The notes: generated by a model from the sequence alone, not told the origin. Positions 16,697 to 25,615 are shown, counted from the first letter of the stretch. The stretch: 64,000 bases of DNA from Paracoccus marinaquae (GCF_018860165.1 NZ_JAHKNG010000005.1:1-64000); one strand, 5' to 3'. Made by a program: numbers and translations.

Positions 16697-17419
16697 ATGA
16701 AAAAACTGATTGTCGCCGCCGCCGCTCTGGCCCTGACCGCAGGGATGGGCCTTGCCCAGACCGTCCGCATGGGCACCGAGGGCGCCTATCCTCCGTATAA
16801 CTTTGTCAATGATTCCGGCGAGATCGACGGGTTCGAGCGTGAACTGGGCGACGAGCTGTGCAAGCGGGCCGGACTTGATTGCACCTGGGTCAAGAACGAT
16901 TGGGACTCGATCATTCCGAACCTCGTGTCGAGCAATTACGACACGATCCTGGCGGCGATGAGCATCAATGACGAGCGCAAGGCGGTGATCGCCTTCACCC
17001 AGAACTACCTGCCGCCGGCGCCGTCCTCCTATGTCGCGCTCAGCGAGGACGCGGATCTGGAAGGCGGCGTGATCGCCGCGCAGACCGCCACCGTCCAGTC
17101 CGCCTATATCGCCGAAACCGGGGCGGCCCTGATCGAATTCGCCAATATCGACGAGGTTCTGGCGGCGGTTCGCAATGGCGAGGCCGATGCGGCCTTCGGC
17201 GACAAGGAGGTCGTGCGGCCCTATGTCGATGAGGGCGAGGACCTGATCTTCGTGGGCGAGGATGTCGGCCTTGACGAGGGCATCGGCATCGGTGTCCGCC
17301 AGTCCGACACCGAGTTGCGCGAAACGCTGGACGCCGCCATCGGCGAGATGAAGGCGGATGGCAGCCTGAACGAGATGATCAAGAAGTGGTTCGGCGAGGA
17401 CGCGCAGATCCACGAATAA
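16697..17419 (+). CDS. Amino-acid ABC transporter, periplasmic binding protein
   Basis: 240 aa, signal peptide residues 1-20 (KKLIVAAAALALTAGMGLAQ), then a type-II periplasmic binding fold of the SBP_bac_3 family: RMGTEGAYPPYNFVNDSGEIDGFE and WDSIIPNLVSSNYDTILAAMSI are the lobe-I signatures of lysine/arginine/ornithine- or histidine-type receptors. The acidic pocket-proximal residues suit a cationic ligand, but the ligand cannot be fixed by eye. GGGAGAG eight bases upstream sets the start. It feeds the adjoining permeases. Confidence 0.92.
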   Translation: MKKLIVAAAALALTAGMGLAQTVRMGTEGAYPPYNFVNDSGEIDGFERELGDELCKRAGLDCTWVKNDWDSIIPNLVSSNYDTILAAMSINDERKAVIAFTQNYLPPAPSSYVALSEDADLEGGVIAAQTATVQSAYIAETGAALIEFANIDEVLAAVRNGEADAAFGDKEVVRPYVDEGEDLIFVGEDVGLDEGIGIGVRQSDTELRETLDAAIGEMKADGSLNEMIKKWFGEDAQIHE

Positions 17420-17475
17420 CCTGAAACCGGCCGTGCGCCCGCACCCTGCGGGCGGCCGCCGAACGGTGCCTGCCG

Positions 17476-18354
17476 ATGTTCGCCCAATGTGCCGATCCCG
17501 CCTCGCTCGAGGGGTTTGCCTGGCTGATGTGCTATCTCACATCGGGCAAGCACATGCTGTTCTATGCCAGCTTCGGCACCGTGCTGCTGTTGCTGGCGGT
17601 GACCGCGCCGGTGGCGCTGCTGTTCGGCTTCTGGGGGGCGATGGCCTCGCGCTCGCGTCTCTTGCCGCTGCGGCTGTTCGGTACGGTCTATACCTCGATG
17701 GTGCGCGGCATTCCCGACATCATCTTTTTCCTCTTCGTGCCCATCGCCCTCGATCAGGGGCTGGAATGGCTGCGTCACAAGGCCCTCTGCGACAGCGATG
17801 CGCCGGTGCGGCAGGGCAGTGATTTCGTCGTCTGCGCCGCCGCCAAGCTGCCGCTCTCGACCAGCCCGCAATGGGTGCATGAGGCCTATGGCTTCGCGCT
17901 GGCCGTGGTGGCCTTCGCCATCGTCTTCGGGGCCTTTGCCGCGAACGTGCTTTACGGCGCCATGCAGGCCGTGCCGCGCGCGCAACTGGAAACGGCCGAG
18001 GCCTACGGCATGAACCGCCGCCAGGTGACCCGCCGGGTGCTGATCCCGCAGATGTGGACCTATGCCATTCCCGGCCTGTCGAACCTGTGGATGATCCTGA
18101 TCAAGGCCACGCCGCTTCTGTTCCTGCTGGGGGTCGAGGACATCGTCTACTGGGCGCGCGAACTGGGCGGCGCCAAGAGCAGCGCCTTCAGCTATCCGCA
18201 TCCCGACTGGCGGCTGTACTACTTCCTCGCCATTCTGGCCTTCTACCTGCTGATGACCTGGGGGTCGGAACGGGTCATTGCCCGGCTGACGCGACGGTTG
18301 TCGGCGGGGCAGGCGACGATGGCGGGCGAGGCCCTGCGCAAGGGGGCGGCATGA
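17476..18354 (+). CDS. Amino-acid ABC transporter permease (HisQ/ArtQ type)
   Basis: 292 aa with five to six membrane segments and the cytoplasmic coupling EAA loop ETAEAYGMNRRQVTRRVLIPQM that docks on the ATPase. It is longer than typical HisQ (about 230 aa) because of a periplasmic insert around residues 95-135 (LCDSDAPVRQGSDFVVCAAAKL) that carries two cysteines, which could form a disulfide. It overlaps the next permease by ATGA, so the two membrane subunits are translationally coupled. Confidence 0.9.
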   Translation: MFAQCADPASLEGFAWLMCYLTSGKHMLFYASFGTVLLLLAVTAPVALLFGFWGAMASRSRLLPLRLFGTVYTSMVRGIPDIIFFLFVPIALDQGLEWLRHKALCDSDAPVRQGSDFVVCAAAKLPLSTSPQWVHEAYGFALAVVAFAIVFGAFAANVLYGAMQAVPRAQLETAEAYGMNRRQVTRRVLIPQMWTYAIPGLSNLWMILIKATPLLFLLGVEDIVYWARELGGAKSSAFSYPHPDWRLYYFLAILAFYLLMTWGSERVIARLTRRLSAGQATMAGEALRKGAA

Positions 18355-19175
18355 GCTGCGCGCAGACGATCTCGGACTATGCGCTGCGTGCCATCGGCAT
18401 CGGTCCGCGGCTGCTGCCGCGCTCGGATTTCGATCTGTGCCAGCAATTCACGCTGATCGGCTCGGGCCTGATCTGGAACCTCTATTTCGCCTGTCTTGCG
18501 CTGTTCTTCGGCTTTTTCCTCGCCAATGCGCTGGCGCTGGCCAAGGCCAGCACGAATCCCTGGCTGCGAAAACCGGCCGAGGCTTTCATCTTCGTGTTTC
18601 GCGGCAGCCCGCTGTTCATCCAGTTCTTCCTCGCCTATGAGGCGATGGTGATGCTGCCCCGCGCCGGGATCGAGGTCTTCGGCTTCACCGTGGCGACCAG
18701 CTGGCTGACCAAGGCCTGGGCGGGGGCGCTGATCGTGCTGGTGCTGAACACCTCGGCCTATGCCGCGCAGATCTTTCACGGCGCGCTGATGTCGGTGCCC
18801 AAGGGCGATATCGAGGCCGCCGACGCCTATGGCCTGACCGGCTGGGCCAAGTTCCGGCGGGTGATGTGGCCGACAATGCTGCGGCTGGGCTGGCCTGCCT
18901 ATACCAATGAGGCGATCTTCCTGTTCCACGCCACGACGCTGGTCTTCTTCTCCAGCTTCCCGGCTTTCCAGCAGCGCGGCGACAGCCTCTATTACGCCAA
19001 CTACTTCGCCGACAAGACCTTCAACCCCTTCGTCGCCTATCCTATCGTCGCCGGGTATTTCATTCTCTGTACCCTGATCCTGATCGCGCTGTTCGGAACC
19101 GTGAACCGGCGGCTGAACAGGCATCTTCCCGGTGCGGCGGGTCGGCTGAAATACCGCCCGCAACTGCTGAGGTGA
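18351..19175 (+). CDS. Amino-acid ABC transporter permease (HisM/ArtM type)
   Basis: 274 aa with five or more membrane helices. FVFRGSPLFIQFFLAYEAMVML is the inner-membrane signature of the HisM class, and EAADAYGLTGWAKFRRVMWPTM is the EAA coupling loop. It forms the heterodimeric channel with the preceding permease. The start ATG overlaps that gene by four bases. At the 3' end the stop overlaps a GTG and lies 5 bp before the ATG of the glutamine-synthetase-like gene, so the ligase is part of the same transcript. Confidence 0.9.
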   Translation: MSCAQTISDYALRAIGIGPRLLPRSDFDLCQQFTLIGSGLIWNLYFACLALFFGFFLANALALAKASTNPWLRKPAEAFIFVFRGSPLFIQFFLAYEAMVMLPRAGIEVFGFTVATSWLTKAWAGALIVLVLNTSAYAAQIFHGALMSVPKGDIEAADAYGLTGWAKFRRVMWPTMLRLGWPAYTNEAIFLFHATTLVFFSSFPAFQQRGDSLYYANYFADKTFNPFVAYPIVAGYFILCTLILIALFGTVNRRLNRHLPGAAGRLKYRPQLLR

Positions 19176-19180
19176 CCGCC

Positions 19181-20512
19181 ATGGAATGGCTGCGCCAACA
19201 TCCCGACGTCAAGACCATCCGCGTCGCCGCCGCCGATCTGAACGGCGTGGCGCGCGGCAAGCGCATCCCGGCACGCTTTGCGCACAAGCTGGTCGATGAG
19301 GGCACCAAGTTTCCCTATTCGGTAATGAATCTCGACATCTGGGGCGAGGATATCGAGGACAGCCCGCTGGTCTTCGATTCCGGCGATCCCGACGGGCTGC
19401 TGCTGCCGACCGAGCGGGGCTTCCTGCCCATGCCCTGGCTGGACGCGCCGACTGCGCTGATGCCGCTGTGGATGTTCCATCCCGACGGCCGCCCCTATGA
19501 GGGCGATCCGCGGCAGGCGCTGGCCCGCGTCGTCGACCGCTACCGGGCCGCCGGGCTGCAGGCGGTGGTGGCGACCGAGCTGGAATTCTTCCTGATCGAC
19601 GATTCCGGCCGCACCCTGCGCGTGCCGCCCAGCCCGCGCTCGGGCAAGCGGCGCACCGGCGGCGAGGTGCTGTCGCTGCGCGCGCTGGACGCCTTCGACC
19701 AGTTCTTCTCGGCGCTCTATGACGCCTGCGAGATGATGGACATTCCCGCCGACACCTCGATCTCCGAGGCCGGGCCGGGCCAGTTCGAGATCAACCTGAT
19801 GCACCAGGCCGATCCGCTGAAGGCCGCGGACGACACCTGGCTGTTCAAGATGCTGGTGAAGGGCGTGGCGCGGCAGTTCGGCTTTGCCGCCAGCTTCATG
19901 GCCAAGCCCTATGAAGCCTGGCCCGGCAGCGGCATGCACATGCATTTCTCGGTTCTGACCGAGGACGGGCGCAACATCTTCGACAATGGCGGCGACGAGG
20001 GGACCGAGGCCCTGCGCCATGCTGTCGCCGGCTGCCTGCGCGCCATGCCCGGCTCGACCCTGCTGTTCGCCCCGCATGAGAACTCCTATGACCGGCTGGT
20101 TCCCAACGCCCATGCGCCGACGGGCATCGGCTGGGCCTATGAGAACCGCACGGCGGCAATCCGCATCCCCTCGTCCGGCCCGAAGGCCCGGCGGATCGAG
20201 CATCGCGTCGCCGGCGGCGATGTGAACCCCTATCTCACCGTCGCGGCAATCCTCGGCGCGGCGCTGAACGGCATCGAGGATCGCATCGAGCCGCCCCCGC
20301 CCTTCAAGGGCAACGCCTATGACAAGAAGCTGGAGCAACTGCCCGGCGACTGGGGTGCTGCGATCGAGGCTTTCGCCCTATGCCCCGAGATCCGCCGCAT
20401 CTTCCCCGCGCATCTGATCGAGAACTACCTGATGACCAAGCGGCAGGAACTGCACTATATGGCCGAACTGTCGGATGAGGAGACGGTCGAACTGTATCTG
20501 GATACGGTGTGA
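19181..20512 (+). CDS. puuA: Glutamine synthetase family ligase, gamma-glutamylpolyamine synthetase-like
   Basis: 443 aa (446 if a GTG at 19172 is used; the AGGTGA before 19181 favours the ATG). It has the GS beta-grasp N-terminus (RVAAADLNGVARGKRIP), the ATP/metal segment ATELEFFLID, the GPGQFEINLMHQADPLKAADD catalytic motif, the PYEAWPGSGMHMHFSV motif and ENRTAAIRIPSSG. Length and lack of the adenylylation tail place it with PuuA/GlnT-like proteins rather than GlnA. The likely reaction is ATP-dependent ligation of glutamate to an amine, with the amine probably brought in by the cotranscribed ABC system. Substrate unproven; the symbol is tentative. Confidence 0.82.
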   Translation: MEWLRQHPDVKTIRVAAADLNGVARGKRIPARFAHKLVDEGTKFPYSVMNLDIWGEDIEDSPLVFDSGDPDGLLLPTERGFLPMPWLDAPTALMPLWMFHPDGRPYEGDPRQALARVVDRYRAAGLQAVVATELEFFLIDDSGRTLRVPPSPRSGKRRTGGEVLSLRALDAFDQFFSALYDACEMMDIPADTSISEAGPGQFEINLMHQADPLKAADDTWLFKMLVKGVARQFGFAASFMAKPYEAWPGSGMHMHFSVLTEDGRNIFDNGGDEGTEALRHAVAGCLRAMPGSTLLFAPHENSYDRLVPNAHAPTGIGWAYENRTAAIRIPSSGPKARRIEHRVAGGDVNPYLTVAAILGAALNGIEDRIEPPPPFKGNAYDKKLEQLPGDWGAAIEAFALCPEIRRIFPAHLIENYLMTKRQELHYMAELSDEETVELYLDTV

Positions 20513-20519
20513 TTGTGTT

Positions 20520-20560
20520 CCGGCCGCTATAATGCTTCCCTTCGGCCGGGTTTTCTTCCT
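20520..20560 (+). terminator. Rho-independent terminator after the ABC transporter/ligase operon
   Basis: CCGGCCG (20520-20526) pairs with CGGCCGG (20543-20549) and is followed by GTTTTCTTCCTTTTT. It lies 7 bp after the ligase stop. Confidence 0.7.
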
Positions 20561-20811
20561 TTTTGGCAACCATATAACTGCCACTGGATCGCGCGTCCTG
20601 ACATTTTCACAGTGAAATCAATAGACTGACCTTGCCAACGGCAACGCTGTCTCGCGGTCTGTTCTTCTGGTCCGGTGCCGAGCGCCGTCATTGACGCCTG
20701 CGCCGGGCCGCGCCATTCCTTCCGCCAACCCGGGTTTCTGATTTCAACACGCCGCCAGCGCCCCTGTCGCCCGGCGGCACGGCGTCCCTTGGCGCCGGGA
20801 AAAGGAACCCC
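20561..20811. other. Gene-free spacer before the insertion sequence region
   Basis: No supported coding sequence. It contains a 13-bp odd palindrome TTTCAC-A-GTGAAA (20605-20617), which could be an operator, and a ribosome-site-like AAAAGGAAC just before the small open frame at 20812. Base use here is less GC-rich than in neighbouring genes, as expected next to a decayed mobile element. Confidence 0.5.
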
Positions 20812-20967
20812 ATGCCCCGCATTCCCTTCATCGAAGCGCGCTTCTTCGACCCTGACGAGACGCGCTGCCATATCGAGCAGCGCCTGCTTGCGCATCGGCG
20901 TTGTTGGAAAAGTCTTTGTGGTGAAGGGTTCACTCTCTGGATCGATGGGGTTAAGAGGCTTGTATGA
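20812..20967 (+). pseudogene. 5' fragment of an unknown gene cut by the insertion sequence
   Basis: An ATG with the strong upstream AAAAGGAA begins M-P-R-I-P-F-I-E-A-R-F-F-D-P-D-E-T-R and continues to residue 28 before the left inverted repeat of the IS at 20897. Beyond that the frame runs into IS sequence and stops at 20967. The intact part is compact and well-coded, so it is likely the beginning of a real gene truncated by the insertion. No continuation was recognised downstream of the right end of the IS. The family is not recognised. Confidence 0.4.
20897..20914 (+). repeat. Left terminal inverted repeat of the IS5-type element
   Basis: GGCGTTGTTGGAAAAGTC, matched on the other strand at 21967-21984. 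Confidence 0.75.
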
Positions 20968-21931
20968 ACAAGCCTGAACCCGCCCGCTACCGCACGACGA
21001 ACTGGAAATCCTACAACGATGTGCTGAAGCGGCGAGGTTCGTTGCTGGTCTGGCTTGACAAAGACATGGTCTGGTTGGCCCCCGAGGCTGGTCGCCCGGG
21101 TCGCTCGCCAGTGTTCTCCGAGGCCGCTGTGCAATTCTGTCTCATGGTGAAGGTTCTGTTCGGCCTTCCGCTTCGGCAAATCGAGCCATGGAAACGCGAC
21201 TGGTCCGAGTGACCATGGCGAGGGGGGATGGCGGCCAGCATCATCAAGATGGCTGGCCTCGACTGGCCGGTTCCCGACTTTTCGACCCTGAGCCGCAGGC
21301 AGAAGACAATCACGGTGCAGATCACGCACCGCCGCGCGCCGGGCCCCCTGAACCTGCTGGTTGACAGCACGGGGATCAAGTTTCTCGGCAATGGCGATGG
21401 TTGGCCCGCAAGCACGGCACCGATCGCCGGCGCCAATACCGCAAGGTGCATCTGGCTATCGACACTGCCACCGGCGACATCCGTGCCGCGGAGTTTACCC
21501 CAAGCCGGGAAGGCGACAGCCCCGTTCTGCTGCACCTGCTGGACCAGATCCCGCCCGATGAGCAGATCGGCACCGTGACCGGCAATTGAGCCTTCGATAC
21601 CCGCCGATGCCACGCTGCGATCCTGGATCGCGGTGGCACGGCAATCATACCAATCCGCAGGAACGGCCGCCTCTGGAAGGAGGACCCCGGCCGCCAGAGC
21701 CCGCAATGACATTCATCGGGCGACCAGGCGCTTCGGCCGGGCGACCTGGAAGGCATGGTCCGGCTACCATATCCGAAGTCGGATCGAGGCGAGAATGCGA
21801 TGCTTCAAGTCCTTCGGCGAACGCATCGCCTCAAAAGACCCCGACCGCCAGACCGCCGAGTCCACATCCGTGTTGCACTCATGAACCGCTTCAACGTCCT
21901 CGGCACTGCCGAGATTGAACGCCTGGCATGA
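20964..21931 (+). pseudogene. IS5-family transposase, broken by stops and frameshifts
   Basis: The family sequence can be followed across the element: RYRTTNWKSYNDVLKRRGSL, then GLDWPVPDFSTLSRRQKT and NLLVDSTGIKF (catalytic D in VDSTG), then RKHGTDRRRQYRKVHLAID, then FDTRRCHAAILDRGG, then SGYHIRSRIEARMRCFK (catalytic E region), ending VALMNRFNVLG. The pieces occupy different frames, with in-frame stops near 21210 and 21587 and frame changes near 21395, 21695 and 21850. It cannot make active transposase. The start region, with SD-like sequence and ATG at 20964, is intact. Confidence 0.85.
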
Positions 21932-21966
21932 ATTTGGCGGGGAAAGGGGGTTCCCGGCCCGACCCT

Positions 21967-21984
21967 GACTTTTGCAACAATGCC
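21967..21984 (-). repeat. Right terminal inverted repeat of the IS5-type element
   Basis: Reverse complement GGCATTGTTGCAAAAGTC, two mismatches to the left repeat. Confidence 0.75.
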
Positions 21985-22277
21985 GCTGCGGTGCGCCCGT
22001 CTATATTCCTCCTTTCCCAAAATAGAAGGGAAAGAAGGTTGAGTGGACATCTAACAGGGCAAGGACAGACGAAGCCGCCCGCTGGGGGGCGGCGGGGCGT
22101 CGGGTATCAGGGATCTGGCGCAATATGGATGGTGAATTGAAGGGCCGGATCCATAAAATGTTTGCACTGACCGGTTCATGATCCGGGATGGCGGCGGGCC
22201 GCCGTCGGACCTGCGCGCAGGCCGAGGCGCCGTCGAAGGTATCAGGACCGCCAGAGAAATTTCAGAGGAACCGAACG
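21985..22277. other. Spacer between IS remnant and DUF1254 gene
   Basis: No gene seen. It contains a GCCGCCC..GGGCGGC stem at about 22074-22093, without a U-run, and the upstream region of the DUF1254 gene. No strong sigma-70-like -35/-10 pair was found. Confidence 0.5.
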
Positions 22278-23888
22278 ATGATCCGCCGAATCCTAATCAG
22301 CAGTGCCGCCCTTGTTGTCGCGGCGAATGCCGGCCTCGCAGAGGTCTCGACCGAAACCATCGAATCGCTGTCGGCGCCGGACAGGATCGAGACCCGCGCC
22401 GGAACGCTGGAATTCCGCGACGGTGTGCCGACAGAGGACGCGACGCGGGCCATCTATGACACGCTGGATTTCACCCGCGCGCTGAATGCCTACAACAACA
22501 GCTTTCGCGGCGCCTCGGCGCTGGCCATCGTCAAGGGTGTTCAGGACATCGGCGCCAAGCCCGGCGATGTCGTCATCTTCTCGGACCTGATGGATTCCAG
22601 TTCGCTGTTTCTGACCGCGAATGCCGACACGGTCTATTACTTCACCGGGCTTGACCTGAGCAAAGGCCCGATGGTGATCGAGCAGCCCTCGGGCGGCATC
22701 GGCACGATCAACGACATGTGGTTTTCCTGGGTGATCGATATCGGCGCGCCGGGGCCGGATCGCGGCCTTGGCGGGAAATATCTGGTCGTCGGCCCCGATT
22801 ATGCCGGCCCGCTGCCCGAAGGCGGCTATTTCATCGCCCGGGCGAAGACGAATTTCGCGATCTATGCCTCGCGCGCCAATCTGGTCGGGAACGACCCGAA
22901 GCCGGCGGTCGAGAACATCAAGCGCAACATGAAGGTCTATCCCTACCAGCCGGGCGCCTTCGGCACCAGCATCGCCCAGGCCCTTGAAGGGGCCGTGGGC
23001 GTCGCCGGCGAGCCGAAGATCCCCGAGATGGTGTTCATCGAGGCCTCGGGCCGTTCGTTCAACACCATCCCGCCCAGCGATATAGGCTTTTTCGAGCTGA
23101 TCAACGAGAACATCCAGAACGAGCCCGCGACCAGCTATGACCCGGAACTGGCCGGCCAGCTTGCGGCGATCGGGATCGTCCGCGGCAAGCCCTTCGCGCC
23201 CGACGAGCGGATGAAGAAGATCCTGTCCGATGCCGCCGCGGTCGGGCAGGCGACGGGCCGGGCGCTGAACTGGCGCTATGCGATGAAGCATCCGGAATGG
23301 GCCTATTACGAAGGCTCGCATTGGGGCAACATGCTGTGGGAGGGCGGGGCCTATTTCGAGACGCCGCCGCCGCTGTTCGAGCAGGGCATGTTCAAGCCTC
23401 TGCCGCCGACCGGCGCCCGCACCCTCGATTCCCGCGCCGCCTTCTATTACGGCTATACGCTGGATTCGCCGGGCATGATCATGCGCATCCCCGGCGTCGG
23501 CTCGCAATATCTGATGGGGTTCCTCGACGCGGAGGGCCAGCCCTTCGACGGCGCCAAGACCTACCGGATGGTGCTGCCGAAGGACATTCCCGCCGCGGCC
23601 TTCTGGTCGCTGACGCTGTATGACAACCAGACGCGATCGATGTTGCAGACGCCGCAGAAATATCCCCGGGCCGGCAGCCAGAGCTATCCCTCGCCGGCGG
23701 CGGAGGCGGCCGGCGACGGCAGCACGACGATCTATTTCGGTCCCGACCAGCCCGAGGGCGTGGCGCGCGGCAACTGGATCCAGACCGATCCGGCGAAGGG
23801 ATGGTTCACGCTGCTGCGCCTTTACAGCCCGCTGCCGTCCTTCTTCGACAAGAGCTGGCGGCCGAGCGAGATCGAGAAGGTCGAATAG
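22278..23888 (+). CDS. DUF1254/DUF1214 domain-containing secreted protein
   Basis: 536 aa, with signal peptide (RRILISSAALVVAANAGLA). The N-terminal half matches the DUF1254 pattern (ADTVYYFTGLDLSKGPMVIE, DIGAPGPDRGLGGKYLVVGPDYAG) and the C-terminal half the DUF1214 pattern (FWSLTLYDNQTRSML, IYFGPDQPEG, NWIQTDPAKGWFTLLRLYSP). These two-domain proteins occur in periplasm or outer envelope of many proteobacteria and have no agreed function. The ATG at 22278 is chosen because the signal peptide starts there and AGAGGAACC lies upstream. It is monocistronic and neighbours the IS remnant, but its codon use looks native. Confidence 0.85.
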   Translation: MIRRILISSAALVVAANAGLAEVSTETIESLSAPDRIETRAGTLEFRDGVPTEDATRAIYDTLDFTRALNAYNNSFRGASALAIVKGVQDIGAKPGDVVIFSDLMDSSSLFLTANADTVYYFTGLDLSKGPMVIEQPSGGIGTINDMWFSWVIDIGAPGPDRGLGGKYLVVGPDYAGPLPEGGYFIARAKTNFAIYASRANLVGNDPKPAVENIKRNMKVYPYQPGAFGTSIAQALEGAVGVAGEPKIPEMVFIEASGRSFNTIPPSDIGFFELINENIQNEPATSYDPELAGQLAAIGIVRGKPFAPDERMKKILSDAAAVGQATGRALNWRYAMKHPEWAYYEGSHWGNMLWEGGAYFETPPPLFEQGMFKPLPPTGARTLDSRAAFYYGYTLDSPGMIMRIPGVGSQYLMGFLDAEGQPFDGAKTYRMVLPKDIPAAAFWSLTLYDNQTRSMLQTPQKYPRAGSQSYPSPAAEAAGDGSTTIYFGPDQPEGVARGNWIQTDPAKGWFTLLRLYSPLPSFFDKSWRPSEIEKVE

Positions 23889-23912
23889 GTCAAGGGACCC
23901 GATCCGCGCAGG

Positions 23913-23954
23913 CGGCGGCCTGGCCCTTGCGGACCGGGCCTAGCCGCCGGTATG
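23913..23954. terminator. Large hairpin shared by convergent DUF1254 and moaA genes
   Basis: CGGCGGC..GGCCC (from 23913) pairs with GGGCC..GCCGCCG (to about 23954), with one two-base mismatch. It spans the moaA stop codon. The position suits two-way termination; no T-run is present. Confidence 0.4.
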
Positions 23955-24953
23955 GCTCATGTGGCGGGACATCTGGCCGGCGACGGTCTGGCGCGAATAG
24001 TCGAAGTCATGGCCCTTGGGCTTGTGGGCGATGGCGGCGCGGATCGCCCGGTTGAGGGGCGCGTCATCGGCGCTGTCGCGCAGCGGTCCGCGCAGGTCGG
24101 CGCGGTCCTCCTGCCCGAGGCACATGAACAGGTCGCCGGTGCAGGTGACCCGGACCCGGTTGCAGCTTTCGCAGAAATTATGCGTCAGGGGCGTGATGAA
24201 GCCGACCTTCTGGCCGGTCTGCTCCAGCCGCACATAGCGGGCCGGGCCGCCGGTGCGTTCGGCCAGATCGGTCAGGGTGAAGCCCCGGGCCAGCTGCCCG
24301 CGCAGATCGCTGAGCGGCCAGTACTGGTCCAGCCGGTCCTCGTTGCCGAGATCGCCCATCGGCATGACCTCGATGAAGGTCAGGTCGTGCCCCTCGTCGC
24401 CGCACCAGCGGACCAGATCGAACAGCTCGTCGTCGTTCACGCCCTTCAGCGCGACGGTGTTGATCTTGACCCGCAGCCCGGCGGCACTGGCGGCGCGGAT
24501 GCCGTCGAGCACCTGCGGCAGCCGTCCCCAGCGGGTGATGCGGGCGAATTTCGCCTCGTCGAGCGTGTCCAGCGAGACATTGACGCGGCGCACCCCGCAG
24601 TCGGCCAGTTCGGCGGCGAAGCGGCCAAGCTGGCTGCCATTGGTGGTCACCGTCAGCTCGTCCAGGCCCTGGCCCAGATGGCGCGACATGGCGCGGAAGA
24701 AGCCCATGATGCCGCGCCGCACCAGCGGCTCGCCGCCGGTGATGCGCAGCTTGCGCACGCCAAGCCCGATGAAGGCGGAACAGAGCCGGTCGAGTTCCTC
24801 CAGCGTCAGCAGTTCGGCCTTGGGCAGGAACTGCATATGCTCGGTCATGCAATAGACGCAGCGGAAGTCGCAGCGGTCGGTGACCGATACCCGCAGGTAG
24901 GTGATCGGCCGCGCAAAGGGGTCGATGAGGGGGACGTTCGCCGCAAGTTCCAT
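23940..24953 (-). CDS. moaA: GTP 3',8-cyclase (molybdenum cofactor biosynthesis protein A)
   Basis: 337 aa radical-SAM enzyme that starts molybdopterin synthesis by converting GTP to 3',8-cH2GTP. The N-terminal SAM cluster is Cys28-x3-Cys32-x2-Cys35 (CDFRCVYCM). The C-terminal substrate cluster is [18 protein letters not shown] (C-x2-C-x13-C spacing as in MoaA, with a further Cys). GEPLVRRGI and the DE/N-rich GTP-binding stretch are present. An ATG 18 bases upstream is possible. It ends in GG (SHTGG), required for MoaA activity. Other moa genes are not nearby; its product is needed by the formate dehydrogenase at the right end. Confidence 0.93.
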   Translation of the reverse strand: MELAANVPLIDPFARPITYLRVSVTDRCDFRCVYCMTEHMQFLPKAELLTLEELDRLCSAFIGLGVRKLRITGGEPLVRRGIMGFFRAMSRHLGQGLDELTVTTNGSQLGRFAAELADCGVRRVNVSLDTLDEAKFARITRWGRLPQVLDGIRAASAAGLRVKINTVALKGVNDDELFDLVRWCGDEGHDLTFIEVMPMGDLGNEDRLDQYWPLSDLRGQLARGFTLTDLAERTGGPARYVRLEQTGQKVGFITPLTHNFCESCNRVRVTCTGDLFMCLGQEDRADLRGPLRDSADDAPLNRAIRAAIAHKPKGHDFDYSRQTVAGQMSRHMSHTGG

Positions 24954-25078
24954 GCCCTCCAAGATAGGCATGTGTCGGCCCGCACACAAGCCGCCGCCGA
25001 TCACGCAACCACAGGTGGACGCCGGCCCCGGCCGCGGTCTAGGCTGGCCGCGACGATCATGTTCAGGGAGCGTCCTTC

Positions 25079-25615
25079 ATGCAGATGTTCAGGAACGGCG
25101 CGGCGATGGCGCTTGTCCTTTCGGCCCTTGCGGGCTGCAATCCCGCCGGGGTGACGGCGACCGCCAGCCGCCCCGCCGCCACGGCCGCCGCGGCGGCCGA
25201 GCCGGGCAGGATCGACACCGCGCTGACGCCCGAACAGGTGACGGCCGCCGCCGCCATCACCCGCGCTCCGGCGCCGAAGGCCGCCGCCAAGGCGACCGCG
25301 GCGCAGCTGGACACCACCACCGCGGCGCAGAAGACCGCCGCCGCCGAGGCCCCCGCCGCGGTCGAGACGAAGCTGGGCACGACCGTCGCCTCGCTGGGCG
25401 ATCCGACCGAGGGCGGGTTCTGGATCAAGACGCCGCTGGTCAAGACGCGCGGCATCGGGCGGATCGTGAACCCGGTGAACGGCAAATCCGCCAAGGTCGA
25501 CCTGATCCCGCTGGACGGGCCGGCGGGGGGCGGCAGCCAGGTGTCGCTGCCGGCGCTGCAGCTGATCGGCGTGTCGCTGACCGATCTGCCGACGATCGAG
25601 GTCTATAAGTCCTGA
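25079..25615 (+). CDS. Putative lipoprotein of unknown function
   Basis: 178 aa. Signal sequence with lipobox LAGC (Cys at about residue 20), then an Ala/Thr/Lys-rich linker of about 80 residues with low complexity, then a small C-terminal domain (FWIKTPLVKTRGIGRIVN..NGKSAKVDLIPLDGPAGGGSQVSLPALQLIGVSLTDLP). Homologues are often labelled with unrelated enzyme names such as galactarate dehydratase, which this protein cannot be. It is likely anchored to a membrane facing the periplasm. Its last 13 bases overlap the 3' end of the convergent AlkD-like gene. Confidence 0.65.
   Translation: MQMFRNGAAMALVLSALAGCNPAGVTATASRPAATAAAAAEPGRIDTALTPEQVTAAAAITRAPAPKAAAKATAAQLDTTTAAQKTAAAEAPAAVETKLGTTVASLGDPTEGGFWIKTPLVKTRGIGRIVNPVNGKSAKVDLIPLDGPAGGGSQVSLPALQLIGVSLTDLPTIEVYKS

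Larger units (their letters stand above)
20897..21984 (+). mobile_element. Decayed IS5-type insertion sequence, about 1.09 kb
   Basis: Bounded by terminal inverted repeats GGCGTTGTTGGAAAAGTC (20897-20914) and, on the opposite strand, GGCATTGTTGCAAAAGTC (21967-21984), which match at 16 of 18 positions. Between them is the wreck of an IS5-family transposase reading left to right. Size and end sequences fit the IS5/IS427-like elements common in rhodobacters. No unambiguous short target duplication could be seen, in keeping with age or later changes. Confidence 0.8.
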
